Origin: a bacterium
GTDB lineage: Bacteria > Auribacterota > UBA3054
DNA: 64,000 nt
Direction: 5' to 3'
Assembly: GCA_017557885.1 (NCBI GenBank)
Contig: JAFYXV010000007.1
Coordinates: 124,001 to 188,000 of the forward strand
Below are positions 1 through 8,054 of this stretch, one piece after another; positions within the stretch are counted from its first letter, which is position 1; every line of letters begins with the position of its first letter. The position numbers and the translations under genes were made by a program. The notes below the pieces were generated by a model. The model was not told where the DNA came from. It was given only the letters and a program-made list of their open reading frames with translations, and made no database searches.

Positions 1-1
1 G

Positions 2-697
2 GGCGGCGAGAGAACGCCCCAGGAAGTTTTCGAAGGATATGAGAAGGTCGCGCCCCAGGCCATCCTGAGGGAAGGCTACGGCGTGACGGAATGCGCGCCG
101 GTCATTTCCGTGGGCGATTACAGAGTCGAGAGGACCGTGGGCGTAGGCAAGCCCTTCAGGCACGTGAAGGCCGCCATCGTCTCCTTAGAGACCGGCGAGA
201 AACTTCCGCCTATGCAGGAAGGCATCATCTGTGTTAGCGGCCCCAGCATTTTCCATGGTTATCTTGACAAATCTCTGAAGAGCCCCTTCCTGGAATTCGA
301 CGGTCTGACCTGGTACAACACCGGCGACATCGGTTACCTTACGGAAGAGGGAGTCATCGTCATAAGCGGCCGCCTGAAACGCTTCGTGAAAATAGGCGGC
401 GAAATGATCAGCCTGCCGGCCCTGGAGCAGATATTGGAAGCCAAGTGGCCCTCCAACGCCATGGGCCCGAGCCTTGCCTTGCAGTATTTCGAAGGCGACG
501 GCAAGCCTTTCATCGTCATGCTGACGACGCAGGACATCGACAGGACGGAAGTCAACAATGCGTTAAAAGAAGGCGGCTTCTCCAATCTGGCCAGAATCAG
601 CCAGGTCCTGAAAGTCGAAAAGATCCCGCTGCAGGGCACCGGCAAGACTGACTTCCGCGCTTTGAAAGAAATGGCCGAAGAGCTTCTGAAAAAGTGA
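2..697 (+). CDS. Acyl-CoA/acyl-ACP synthetase (AMP-binding), C-terminal part, 5' truncated by the window
   Basis: The reading frame is open from the window edge and ends in TGA at 695-697, so the start lies upstream. The visible 231 residues are the end of an adenylate-forming domain. YGVTEC matches the A5 motif that contacts AMP, YNTGDIGYL the ATP-ribose-binding aspartate motif, and GRLKRFVKIGGEMI the A8 hinge. GTGKTDFRAL near the end carries the catalytic A10 lysine. The string FHGYLDK followed by GLTWYNTGDIG resembles the synthetase half of Aas-type 2-acylglycerophosphoethanolamine acyltransferases, which activate fatty acids for phospholipid repair. That subfamily is inference; the AMP-binding fold is clear. 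The stop overlaps the GTG start of ybaK. Confidence 0.85.
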   Translation, partial: GGERTPQEVFEGYEKVAPQAILREGYGVTECAPVISVGDYRVERTVGVGKPFRHVKAAIVSLETGEKLPPMQEGIICVSGPSIFHGYLDKSLKSPFLEFDGLTWYNTGDIGYLTEEGVIVISGRLKRFVKIGGEMISLPALEQILEAKWPSNAMGPSLALQYFEGDGKPFIVMLTTQDIDRTEVNNALKEGGFSNLARISQVLKVEKIPLQGTGKTDFRALKEMAEELLKK

Positions 698-1176
698 AAA
701 CACACAAGACCAACGCGGTGAGGATATTGGAAAAGGAAGGCGCAGCTTTTGAGCTGCGCTCCTTTTCTTATAAGGAAGTTCCCAGCGCCGTGGAAGTCGC
801 GGCTATCCTGGATTTCCCGGCCGAGATGGTCTATAAGACGCTGGTCACCACCAACGGACATCCCAAGGGCATTTTTGTTTTCGTCATTCCGGGGCCCAAG
901 GAACTCGATCTTAAAAAGGCCGCCAAGGCGGCGGGGGAGAAGAGCCTTTCCATGCTGAAAAGCCGGGAGCTTTTTCAGGAAGTGGGCTACGTCCACGGCG
1001 GCTGCTCTCCCATCGGCATGAAAAAAAGGTTCCCGGTCTTTCTGGACGAATCGGCGCTTCAATTGGAGAAGATCTGTTTCAGCGCCGGCGAGATCGGTTT
1101 CCAAATAATAACGGCGCCGGAAACGCTTTTGAAAACGACCGGCGCCGCAACTTTCGATCTTGTCTTGGACAATTGA
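694..1176 (+). CDS. ybaK: YbaK/EbsC-family Cys-tRNA(Pro) deacylase
   Basis: A protein of 160 residues, the usual size of a free-standing YbaK domain. This family hydrolyses misacylated Cys-tRNA(Pro), and sometimes other tRNAs, in the cytoplasm to protect translation fidelity. The family pattern is visible: a lysine in VYKTLV about residue 50, VIPGPKELDLKKAA, and the glycine-rich GYVHGGCSPIGMKKRFPVF near residue 110. The GTG start at 694 overlaps the stop of the preceding synthetase (GTGA), which implies translational coupling. Its stop at 1174-1176 directly abuts the stop of the convergent transporter gene at 1177, with no room for a terminator. Confidence 0.88.
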   Translation: MKTHKTNAVRILEKEGAAFELRSFSYKEVPSAVEVAAILDFPAEMVYKTLVTTNGHPKGIFVFVIPGPKELDLKKAAKAAGEKSLSMLKSRELFQEVGYVHGGCSPIGMKKRFPVFLDESALQLEKICFSAGEIGFQIITAPETLLKTTGAATFDLVLDN

Positions 1177-3666
1177 TCAAGGCTTGGTGGCTTCCTCCCG
1201 GCACCAGCTGCTAAGGAAATGCATGACGATGAGGATGTCCAGGGAGGAGACTTCCTCCAGATTTTTGGCGGCGTCGTTAAGCTGCTGCATGAACCACATC
1301 CCAAGTCCGAAGCGCTCGTCGCAATCGTAGAGGTTCTCCAGGTATTCCGCTTCCGTTATGCTATTGCGGGGCGAGGCGAAGCCGAAGCGCAAATACCCGA
1401 TGTCTTTGCCTATGTTCCAGGCCAGCAGGGCCGCCAGCGGCGGGTTGCTCTCGTAGGCCATGAGCATCTTCTTGGCTTTTTCTTTCTGCGTGCTGGCGAG
1501 AAGAACGTTCTGGTGGTGCGTCCTTCCGGGAGTTTGGGAAGAGGAAAGGCGCTCGGCAATGCACATGATGCTCCAGGAGAAAGTGGAGATCATTTTTTCC
1601 GGCTGGCTGGCGAAGGCTTTGTCCTCCTTGGTCATGATCTCGTAAAAGCCGCCGCCGGGAACAAGAATGGTGCTTATGGCCAGGGCCATTTCCTTTTTCA
1701 AGGTCATGTTTTCCGTCTGCCTGTAGTGGGGCCAGATGTCCTTCAGGGCGTCGGCGCAGCCAAGCTTCGCCAGGGCGCCGGAGACGGCGGTGGCTACGGT
1801 GGCGTTGTTGGTGGTCTTCAATAGTTCCCAAAGTCTGGGCACGGCGGAAACGCCTCCCAAAACGCCCAAAGTCCTGGCGGCTTCGCGCTGCACGAAGGGA
1901 TTCTGGGAATCCAGTTTTTCCGTGATGATGGGGATCCCTTCCTTGCTGTTGTTCATCCTCAAAGCCCTGATCAAAGTGATGGGCAGATCGGTGTCCTCGT
2001 CCTTCAGAAGTTCCAGAATGGCTTTGATGGCGTCCGGGCTGCCGATGGTGCCCAGCGCTTTGGCGGCGGCCTCCCTTACTTCGTAGGAGGGGTCGCCCAT
2101 TTTTTCAACCAGGTCCTTGACCGCGATGGCGGCGTTCTCTTCGCCAAGTTCTTCCACGGCTTCCGCCCTGGCTTCGGCGTCCGTGGAGTTCTGGATGGTG
2201 ATGATGTTGTACATGGAGCGCGCCATCCTGATAGGATTGTAGAAGGCCAGGCGGCCGACGGCATCCTTGAAGGGCATTTCGTTCTCCATTATGGAGATCT
2301 TGAAGAACAGGGGAAGGACGGCGGCCCAGGCGAAGATCGTAAGCCCGGCCGCAATAAGCTGCATGTAACGCCAGTCAGCTCCCAGAACGACGGCGTGATA
2401 CGCTTTGAAGTGGTCGATGAAAATACCGGCTAGAACAGGACCCAAGGCCGAGATCATGCCCACGACGAAGTTATGGCTCGCCATGGCGATTGAGCGGTCG
2501 TGAGTGGGCGCGTGAATCCCGAGGAGCGCCATCTGTCCCATGTAAACGGCGTTGGCCAGCGCGCCGAACATGAACTGCCCGATCATTAAGACAAGAACAG
2601 GCTGGGCAACGGTGAAGGTGCGCTCGATAAAAGGCAGGGAAAAGCTGAAGCTTTTGTCAGGATAGATGAAAAACCAGTAGAGGTTGACCAAGGGCTCTAT
2701 GATGATCAAAAAGATCACGTAGTTCCTGGCCGACAATCTGTCTATGATGTAGCCGCTGATCCTGCTGAAGGCCACGATGCCCAGAATATTGGCGCCGGCT
2801 ATGAAGGAAATGACATGGTAGCTTATGCCGTATTCCTGGCGGATGAAGATATAGGAGAAAGCGGCGAAGATGGTGTTCAGGAAGAACCAGGCGCTGTAGG
2901 CGAAAGTAAGGAAGAGAAAATCTTTGCTCTTGAAAGGCATCATCGCTCTTTCAAGCATGCCCCTGTCGCGGTTGGGATGCTCGGGAGTCACTTCGGCCGT
3001 CTTGGTCTGATAGAAAATATCGATCATGCTGAAGACGCCGGCCGTGAAGAAAACCACCATGAAGCCTAAAAGCGGAAGATCCTTCCACGGTCCGGGCAGT
3101 ATGTCCAGAGCGTAACCGGAAAGGAAGATCGTGCCGAGATAGACCGTCATGACGATGGTCATGCGGCGGCCCCAGTAATTGCCGGCCTTGTCGTTGGGGA
3201 TGAGGTCCGTCATCCAGGCCAGCCAGGAGCCGGTGATGAAGTTGCCGAGCGCCATACTTACTACGCAGACGGCGACAAGGGAAATAGCCAGTACCTTATA
3301 ATCCTTGGAAAAGAGCGGCATGAAAGCCGGGATGAACCAGAGGAAGCGCTGAATGAAAGCGAAGAAGATGACCATAGGCCGCCTTTCCTTCAGCATCTCG
3401 GAAATGAAGGCGCCGGGCAGCTGCAGGATCATCGTGAAGCTCGTTATTGTGCCGGCCAGACCCACCAGTTTACCGGAAGCCTGCAGGACAGACAGGTACA
3501 TCTGGTAGGGGAGATTGACGGTGATGGCTGTCCAGACGTTACTGAAGACTCCGGAGAGGATGGTCATATTGAGGGCGCGGCGGATGCCGCTTTCCGTGAC
3601 CGGTTTCCCGTCTGTAAAGAAGCGCTGCGGTTTGGGGCTTTGCTTTTGAGCTGAAGCAGATTCCAT
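1177..3666 (-). CDS. MFS transporter fused to a C-terminal HEAT-repeat domain
   Basis: 829 residues in two parts. Residues about 25-470 contain many hydrophobic helices with MFS-like organisation (for example KERRPMVIFFAF between helices 2 and 3), predicting an inner-membrane transporter of unknown substrate. Residues about 490-640 are helical repeats of HEAT type, such as DPSYEVREAAAKALGTIGSPDAIKAILEL and NPFVQREAARTLGVLGG. Residues about 640-829 are a further soluble region with no motif I recognise. The HEAT part should be cytosolic and may bind a partner or regulate transport; this is inference. ATG at 3664-3666; a TATAAT lies on this strand at 3693-3698 but no good -35 was found, and there is no obvious Shine-Dalgarno. 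No neighbour hints at the substrate. Confidence 0.8.
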   Translation of the reverse strand: MESASAQKQSPKPQRFFTDGKPVTESGIRRALNMTILSGVFSNVWTAITVNLPYQMYLSVLQASGKLVGLAGTITSFTMILQLPGAFISEMLKERRPMVIFFAFIQRFLWFIPAFMPLFSKDYKVLAISLVAVCVVSMALGNFITGSWLAWMTDLIPNDKAGNYWGRRMTIVMTVYLGTIFLSGYALDILPGPWKDLPLLGFMVVFFTAGVFSMIDIFYQTKTAEVTPEHPNRDRGMLERAMMPFKSKDFLFLTFAYSAWFFLNTIFAAFSYIFIRQEYGISYHVISFIAGANILGIVAFSRISGYIIDRLSARNYVIFLIIIEPLVNLYWFFIYPDKSFSFSLPFIERTFTVAQPVLVLMIGQFMFGALANAVYMGQMALLGIHAPTHDRSIAMASHNFVVGMISALGPVLAGIFIDHFKAYHAVVLGADWRYMQLIAAGLTIFAWAAVLPLFFKISIMENEMPFKDAVGRLAFYNPIRMARSMYNIITIQNSTDAEARAEAVEELGEENAAIAVKDLVEKMGDPSYEVREAAAKALGTIGSPDAIKAILELLKDEDTDLPITLIRALRMNNSKEGIPIITEKLDSQNPFVQREAARTLGVLGGVSAVPRLWELLKTTNNATVATAVSGALAKLGCADALKDIWPHYRQTENMTLKKEMALAISTILVPGGGFYEIMTKEDKAFASQPEKMISTFSWSIMCIAERLSSSQTPGRTHHQNVLLASTQKEKAKKMLMAYESNPPLAALLAWNIGKDIGYLRFGFASPRNSITEAEYLENLYDCDERFGLGMWFMQQLNDAAKNLEEVSSLDILIVMHFLSSWCREEATKP

Positions 3667-3740
3667 AATTCCAAGGAAAAGATATTAGAGAAATTATAAC
3701 ATTTAGCCGGTTTGGTTGGTAGTGCTCCGAGACGCCGGTT

Positions 3741-3769
3741 TTGTATTTAGAAAGGGCTTCTAGTATAAT
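3741..3769 (+). promoter_or_regulatory. Sigma-70-type promoter of the rpe operon
   Basis: TTGTAT (3741-3746), a 17-nt spacer and a perfect TATAAT (3764-3769). Only seven bases separate the -10 box from the ATG at 3777, so transcription would begin at or next to the start codon and the message may be leaderless. An upstream in-frame TTG at 3741 lies inside the -35 box and is therefore rejected as the start of rpe. Confidence 0.65.
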
Positions 3770-3776
3770 TTTTAAT

Positions 3777-4484
3777 ATGAAGACTATAAAAGAAGTGAAA
3801 GAGACCCTGAGGGGCGTTTGCGTTTCGCCCTCGCTTCTGTCCTGCGACTTTTCCAAATGGGCGGAAGAAATAGAAACGGCCAAAGCAGCCGGCGCGAACC
3901 TCATTCACTGGGACATTATGGACGCGCATTTCGTTCCCAACCTCACTTTCGGGCATCCGGTCGTCAAAAAACTCAGGCCCAAGAGCGACATGATCTTCGA
4001 CGTCCACCTCATGATCGACGATCCTGTCACCTACGCTCCCAAGTTCAGGGAAGCCGGCGCCGACATCATCACCATGCACATAGAAAGCCCGGCCTTCAAG
4101 GACGCGAAGACGATTACGGACACCCTGACAGGTCTTAAAAATTCCGGCTGCGCTGTCGGATTAGTCGTAAAACCGAAAACTCCTGCGGAAGCGATCTTCC
4201 CGTACCTTGAGCTCTGCGATATCGTCCTTGTTATGACCGTAGAGCCCGGCTTCGGCGGACAAAGCTTCATGGCCGACATGCTTCCCAAAATTGAAACGCT
4301 GAAAGCTGAGATAGAGAAGAAGAATCTTGACTGCGCCCTGGAAGTGGACGGCGGCGTGGACGGCGAAACGAAAGACCTTTGCTTCAAGGCCGGCGCCAAT
4401 GTGTTTGTGGCCGGCAGCTACCTTTTCGGAAAGGCAGACATGGCGGAGAGAATAAAAGCTTTCTACGCGATGGAAAAGAAATAA
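3777..4484 (+). CDS. rpe: Ribulose-phosphate 3-epimerase
   Basis: 235 residues. It interconverts ribulose 5-phosphate and xylulose 5-phosphate in the pentose phosphate pathway, in the cytoplasm. Diagnostic TIM-barrel motifs are present: SPSLLSCDF near residue 18, HWDIMDAHFVPNLTFG near 44 (metal ligands and catalytic Asp), MTVEPGFGGQSF near 150 and EVDGGV near 188 (second catalytic Asp, phosphate site). ATG 3777 was chosen over an upstream TTG because the latter sits in the promoter and the protein then has family-typical length. The stop is one base before the ATG of the next gene, so it is the first gene of an operon with the mutase, the PrmA fusion and the DUF2752 gene. Confidence 0.93.
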   Translation: MKTIKEVKETLRGVCVSPSLLSCDFSKWAEEIETAKAAGANLIHWDIMDAHFVPNLTFGHPVVKKLRPKSDMIFDVHLMIDDPVTYAPKFREAGADIITMHIESPAFKDAKTITDTLTGLKNSGCAVGLVVKPKTPAEAIFPYLELCDIVLVMTVEPGFGGQSFMADMLPKIETLKAEIEKKNLDCALEVDGGVDGETKDLCFKAGANVFVAGSYLFGKADMAERIKAFYAMEKK

Positions 4485-4485
4485 G

Positions 4486-5901
4486 ATGGCTGAGCATATT
4501 ATAAAATTCGGAACCGACGGCTGGCGCGGTATCATCGCCGACACCTTCACTTTTGAGAATCTTTCCCTGGCCGCTCAGGCTTACGCCGATTATCTTAAAG
4601 CGGAAGGCAAAGCCGGAGCCTCTCTTGTCGTTGGCTACGACCACCGTTTCCTGGGCAAGCGCTTCGCCTCGCTCGTTTCCGAGATCCTCTGGGGCAACGG
4701 CTTTAAGGTTATGCTTTCAAATAAGCCTTTGCCGACGCCTGCTGTTTCCTATGCCGTAAAGCATTTTGACCTGGCGGGCGGCGTCATGATAACCGCCAGC
4801 CACAATCCCGCCAACTACAGCGGCTTCAAGATCAAGCTTCCCCCGGGCTGCTCCGCGGACGTCGCCACCACCCGTGGCATCGAAGCCCAGGTAGGGAAGA
4901 ACCCGCCCAAAAGGATAACGAAAGAAGAAGCTGAGAAAAAGGGCCTGGTCCTTGCGGGCGATCCGGAAAAAGTCTATCTGGAATGGGTGGAGAATTTCCT
5001 GGACAAGGATCTTCTGAAAACTAAAAAGCTGAAAGTTCTCGTGGATTCCCTTTACGGCGTTGGCAAAACTTATATTGCGGACATTCTCAACAAGTACGGC
5101 CACGAGGCCGTCACCATCAGATCAGACCGCAATCCCGCCTTCCCAAATATCGCTCCCGAGCCTGTTCCTCCGAACATGGCGGAGAGTATCGCAAAAACCA
5201 AAGAAGAAGGCTTCGACGTCTGCTTAGTCACGGACGGCGACGCCGACCGCCTGGCGGCCGTTGACAGCAGGGGAGAGTACATCATAACTCCCAAGATCGC
5301 GCTGCTTCTCGCGCTTTATTTTATGAAGTGCAAAAAGTGGTCGGGAAAGATGATCAAGACCGTCTCCTGCTCCAAGACCATCGACCGCTTCTGCGAGAAA
5401 TACAATATTCCCTTGGAAGAAAAGCCCGTGGGCTTCAAATATATTGTTCCCTTTCTTCTTGACGGCAGCGCCCTGGTGGGCACCGAAGAGAGCGGAGGCC
5501 TCGGCTACCAGAAGCACATTCCCGAAAGAGACGGCGTATTGTCCGGCCTTCTCTTCACTGAGGCTCTCATAGGCCTGGGCTTCAATAATGCCGGCGAGGC
5601 CATGGATTACATCGACTCTGAATTCGGAAAGCTGCGCTACCACAGGATCGACAAAGAGTGCGACCCGAACGCGAAAGACGCTTTCATGAAAAAACTCGAG
5701 ACTAATCCTCCCTCTGAGATCCTGGGCCGCAAGGTAGTGAACATCAAGACCATCGACGGCGTCAAATTCGAACTGGAGGACGATTCCTGGCTGCTCCTCA
5801 GGTTCTCCGGCACCGAGCCGGTCTGCCGTTTCTACGCGGAAGCGCCCACTCTTCCCGAAGCCGAGAAAATGACGGAACTCGGCGCCTCTCTTCTGAAGTA
5901 A
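4486..5901 (+). CDS. Phosphoglucomutase/phosphomannomutase family protein
   Basis: 471 residues of the alpha-D-phosphohexomutase superfamily, which moves phosphate between C1 and C6 of hexose phosphates. All four active-site signatures are visible: TASHNPANYSG at about 103-113 with the phosphorylated serine (Ser105), the metal loop DGDADR near 250, the sugar-specificity loop GTEESGG near 332, and the phosphate-binding RFSGTEP near 438. The exact substrate (glucose or mannose phosphate) cannot be assigned from the sequence; GlmM is less likely on motif grounds. It follows rpe by one base and its TAA overlaps the next ATG (TAATG), indicating coupled translation. Confidence 0.9.
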   Translation: MAEHIIKFGTDGWRGIIADTFTFENLSLAAQAYADYLKAEGKAGASLVVGYDHRFLGKRFASLVSEILWGNGFKVMLSNKPLPTPAVSYAVKHFDLAGGVMITASHNPANYSGFKIKLPPGCSADVATTRGIEAQVGKNPPKRITKEEAEKKGLVLAGDPEKVYLEWVENFLDKDLLKTKKLKVLVDSLYGVGKTYIADILNKYGHEAVTIRSDRNPAFPNIAPEPVPPNMAESIAKTKEEGFDVCLVTDGDADRLAAVDSRGEYIITPKIALLLALYFMKCKKWSGKMIKTVSCSKTIDRFCEKYNIPLEEKPVGFKYIVPFLLDGSALVGTEESGGLGYQKHIPERDGVLSGLLFTEALIGLGFNNAGEAMDYIDSEFGKLRYHRIDKECDPNAKDAFMKKLETNPPSEILGRKVVNIKTIDGVKFELEDDSWLLLRFSGTEPVCRFYAEAPTLPEAEKMTELGASLLK

Positions 5902-7226
5902 TGGCTGATCTCATCGAATTACGCCTAAGCGCCGAACCGATCGTCTGCGAGCAGCTCGCCGAACTTTGGGACGATCCCGAAGCCGATTTTTCCGTAGAAA
6001 AACTCACCGATTCCGAAAAGGCCGTCTTCAGCCTTTTTTTGAAAAGCGAAGATGAAGCAAAAGAAGCCGAAGAAAAACTTTTGGAGACGGCGAAATTTTT
6101 GACCGCCGATTTTTCCCTGGACAGAAGGACCGTCAAAAAGGAAGACTGGGCGGAGAAGTGGAAAGAGAATTTCCATGTCAGCAGAGTAGGGAAGAATCTT
6201 GTCATCGTGCCTTCCTGGGAAACGTACTCTCCCAAGCCTGACGACATCATCCTCATAAACGATCCCGGCATGGCCTTCGGCACCGGCAGCCACGGCACCA
6301 GCAAGGCTTGTTTGGAATTCTTAGAGGAACTCGCGAACCAAAACAAGCCCGCCAGCCTTCTGGACGCCGGCACCGGCACGGGCATTTTAGCCGTGGCCGG
6401 AGCGAAACTCGGCATCAAAAAGATCGACGCCTTCGACAACGAGCCTCAGGCGGTCATGGCCGCCCAAGAGAATGCTGAAAAAAACCAAGTAAAAGACAAA
6501 ATATCCGTTTTTCAGCAGGACCTCTTTTTTTACGCCCCTGAGAGAAAATACGATATAGTTATCGCCAACATCCTCTGCGCCGTCTTAGAACGCAACGTAG
6601 AGCGTCTAATGGCCGCTGTAGCCCCGGGCGGTCATCTGATTTTGGCCGGCATCCTGGACGAGCAGTATCCCAAGCTCTCCCTGCTTTTCACGCATTTGGG
6701 CGCCATAGAGCAAAAATCGACGCTCATCGAAGGCTGGAGAACCGGCGTCTTCAAGATCCCGAAAATATTAAGACCTATCGAAACTGTTCCCCAAAGCGAC
6801 AAAGAAATGGAGGAAGCGGCCTCCTGGTTCAGCGGCAAATGGCACATTCCCAAAAGCGCCTACCTTGCCAGCATGAAAGAACCCAGGGACAATTACTGGT
6901 ACGTCATAAGGGATCCTGAAACGAAAAAAATAATCGCCGGCGCCGGCATTATTCCCAACGACTTCCACATGAGGCCGGATCTCGCGCCCAACCTCTGCGC
7001 CCTGTTCGTGGAAGAGCCCTTCAGGAAGCAGGGCCTGGCAGGCGTGCTTTTAAACCACATCGCCAGGGATATGCAGACGAAAGGCTGCGATACGCTCTAC
7101 CTCGCCACCGAGCACACCTCTTTTTACGAACGCTACGGCTGGGAATTCCACACTTTCGTCAAGGAAAGCACTTCCGACCACATGACGAGACTTTACCGCC
7201 ACGTATGGAAAGACGAGCGAAAATAA
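5901..7226 (+). CDS. prmA: Ribosomal protein L11 methyltransferase fused to a GNAT acetyltransferase domain
   Basis: 441 residues, about 150 more than an ordinary PrmA. Residues 1-290 are PrmA-like: a small N-terminal substrate-recognition domain with KEDWAEKWKENFHV, then GTGSHGTSKACL near 127, the SAM-binding glycine loop DAGTGTGILAVAGA near 155 and the IANIL motif near 220. PrmA trimethylates lysines of ribosomal protein L11. Residues about 295-441 form a GNAT acetyltransferase, with LCALFVEEPFRKQGLAGVLL (acetyl-CoA-binding A motif) and FYERYGWEF at the end. No stop or frameshift separates the halves, so it looks like a genuine fusion. The substrate of the acetyltransferase half is unknown. 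Overlaps its neighbours on both sides. Confidence 0.87.
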   Translation: MADLIELRLSAEPIVCEQLAELWDDPEADFSVEKLTDSEKAVFSLFLKSEDEAKEAEEKLLETAKFLTADFSLDRRTVKKEDWAEKWKENFHVSRVGKNLVIVPSWETYSPKPDDIILINDPGMAFGTGSHGTSKACLEFLEELANQNKPASLLDAGTGTGILAVAGAKLGIKKIDAFDNEPQAVMAAQENAEKNQVKDKISVFQQDLFFYAPERKYDIVIANILCAVLERNVERLMAAVAPGGHLILAGILDEQYPKLSLLFTHLGAIEQKSTLIEGWRTGVFKIPKILRPIETVPQSDKEMEEAASWFSGKWHIPKSAYLASMKEPRDNYWYVIRDPETKKIIAGAGIIPNDFHMRPDLAPNLCALFVEEPFRKQGLAGVLLNHIARDMQTKGCDTLYLATEHTSFYERYGWEFHTFVKESTSDHMTRLYRHVWKDERK

Positions 7227-7579
7227 ATTGGATCGTCGCCGTCCTGGTCGTTCTGGCCCTGATCATCTTTTTCTCCTTAATTGACCCGACCACCTTCCCG
7301 TTTTTCCCCCGCTGTTTCTTCCACGCCCTTACCGGCTTCGAATGTCCCGGCTGCGGGACCTCCCGCGCACTTTTTTGCCTTGTGCATGGAAAAATGATCG
7401 CGGCCTTCAGCTACAACCCGATTCTTTTCCTGGCGGTCCCGACGCTCCTGATCCTCGCTTTTTCACAAAAAGCCCGCCGCTCCGTCACGATCCCCGTCGC
7501 CATCCTGATCGTCACCATCCTTTACTGGATCGCAAGAAACCTCCCCCAAGTCCAGTCCTTCCTCCAATCCCTGAGATGA
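7205..7579 (+). CDS. DUF2752 family small membrane protein
   Basis: 124 residues with three hydrophobic segments (about 10-30, 60-82 and 93-112). Between the first two is the DUF2752 signature FECPGCGTSRA followed by LVHGKMIAAFSYNPI. The two close cysteines may bind a metal or form a disulfide. The family is widespread but has no established function. The ATG lies 22 bases inside the end of the PrmA fusion, so it is the last gene of the rpe operon. A U-tailed hairpin downstream at 7686-7722 could terminate the transcript. Confidence 0.75.
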   Translation: MERRAKINWIVAVLVVLALIIFFSLIDPTTFPFFPRCFFHALTGFECPGCGTSRALFCLVHGKMIAAFSYNPILFLAVPTLLILAFSQKARRSVTIPVAILIVTILYWIARNLPQVQSFLQSLR

Positions 7580-7593
7580 ACTGATCGCTATAT

Positions 7594-7622
7594 AGATTTG
7601 GCAACAAGCTGTTGCCAAATCT
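7594..7622. repeat. Perfect 13-bp inverted repeat, copy 1
   Basis: Arms AGATTTGGCAACA (7594-7606) and TGTTGCCAAATCT (7610-7622) around AGC. There is no T run after it, so it is a poor terminator on its own. The same 27-base core recurs at 7691-7717 with one base changed in the loop. Confidence 0.85.
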
Positions 7623-7685
7623 CAAATAACGCCATCGTTTTACCTAGCGTTTTTACGTAAGATGCTTCCTGTCAGTGCGTTACAA

Positions 7686-7722
7686 AAAAAGATTTGGCAA
7701 CAAGTTGTTGCCAAATCTTTTT
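7686..7722. terminator. Palindrome copy 2, likely bidirectional rho-independent terminator
   Basis: A 17-bp perfect stem (7686-7702 with 7706-7722) around AGT. The core is identical to the upstream copy, but this one is flanked by an A tract on the left and a T tract on the right, giving U-tailed hairpins on both strands. It could end the rpe operon. Confidence 0.7.
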
Positions 7723-7774
7723 GAATAACATATTGGAAATAAATTAGTTATCTAATCGCAGCACTTTTAGACAC

Positions 7775-7812
7775 AAAAATTATTTTTGACCGTCAGCGAG
7801 TTTGAATGCGCC
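7775..7812 (-). pseudogene. Duplicated 3' end of a cytidine deaminase gene (direct-repeat copy)
   Basis: Matches 11483-11520, the end of the intact cdd gene, at 36 of 38 bases and in the same orientation. Read on the minus strand it encodes GAFKLADGQK and the stop, exactly like intact cdd; both base differences (7798 and 7807) are synonymous third positions. Weaker similarity (MSASLSG versus LSALLPG) continues a few codons further inward. It may be an attachment-site-like duplication or the relic of a second cdd gene. Confidence 0.8.
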
Positions 7813-8054
7813 TGAAAGGCTGGCAGACATGGTGTTGTTTTTAGACTCCTTTATTTTGTCGCCGACCTTTCAAACGCCTCTCTAAGATGCTCTGAAGCCG
7901 CATAAACAAAGGGATTCCGCTTACCCCTTGTATTTTTTTTTTTTTTTTTGTTAAATTTTATGTTACAAAACGCAATAATACCGGACAAGCGTATGACTTA
8001 GACGCTATTCGGTCTTGATGAAGCGGCATAATTTAACCTTCCGGGGGAAAGCAA

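Larger units (their letters stand above)
7580..8054. other. 475-bp non-coding stretch marking the left border of the accessory block
   Basis: AT-richer than the genes to its left. In order it holds a perfect palindrome (7594-7622), a second near-copy with A and T flanks (7686-7722), a 38-bp copy of the cdd 3' end (7775-7812), an imperfect inverted repeat (7808-7824 with 7861-7877, 13 of 17 paired plus one G-U), a run of 17 T (7933-7949) and then the start of the large secreted protein. A minus-strand 16-codon frame within it reads MSASLSGAFKLADGQK and has an AAAGGAG upstream, but I treat it as a gene remnant. No convincing promoter for the plus-strand gene was found. Confidence 0.7.

Noticed and set aside
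7775..7830. 16-codon minus-strand mini-gene MSASLSGAFKLADGQK with AAAGGAG upstream
   Set aside because: The sequence is explained by duplication of the cdd 3' end; spacing to the putative ribosome site is long.
7933..7949. Run of 17 T
   Set aside because: Could be phase-variable, but its true length is uncertain in any assembly and no gene start is close enough to be clearly controlled by it.
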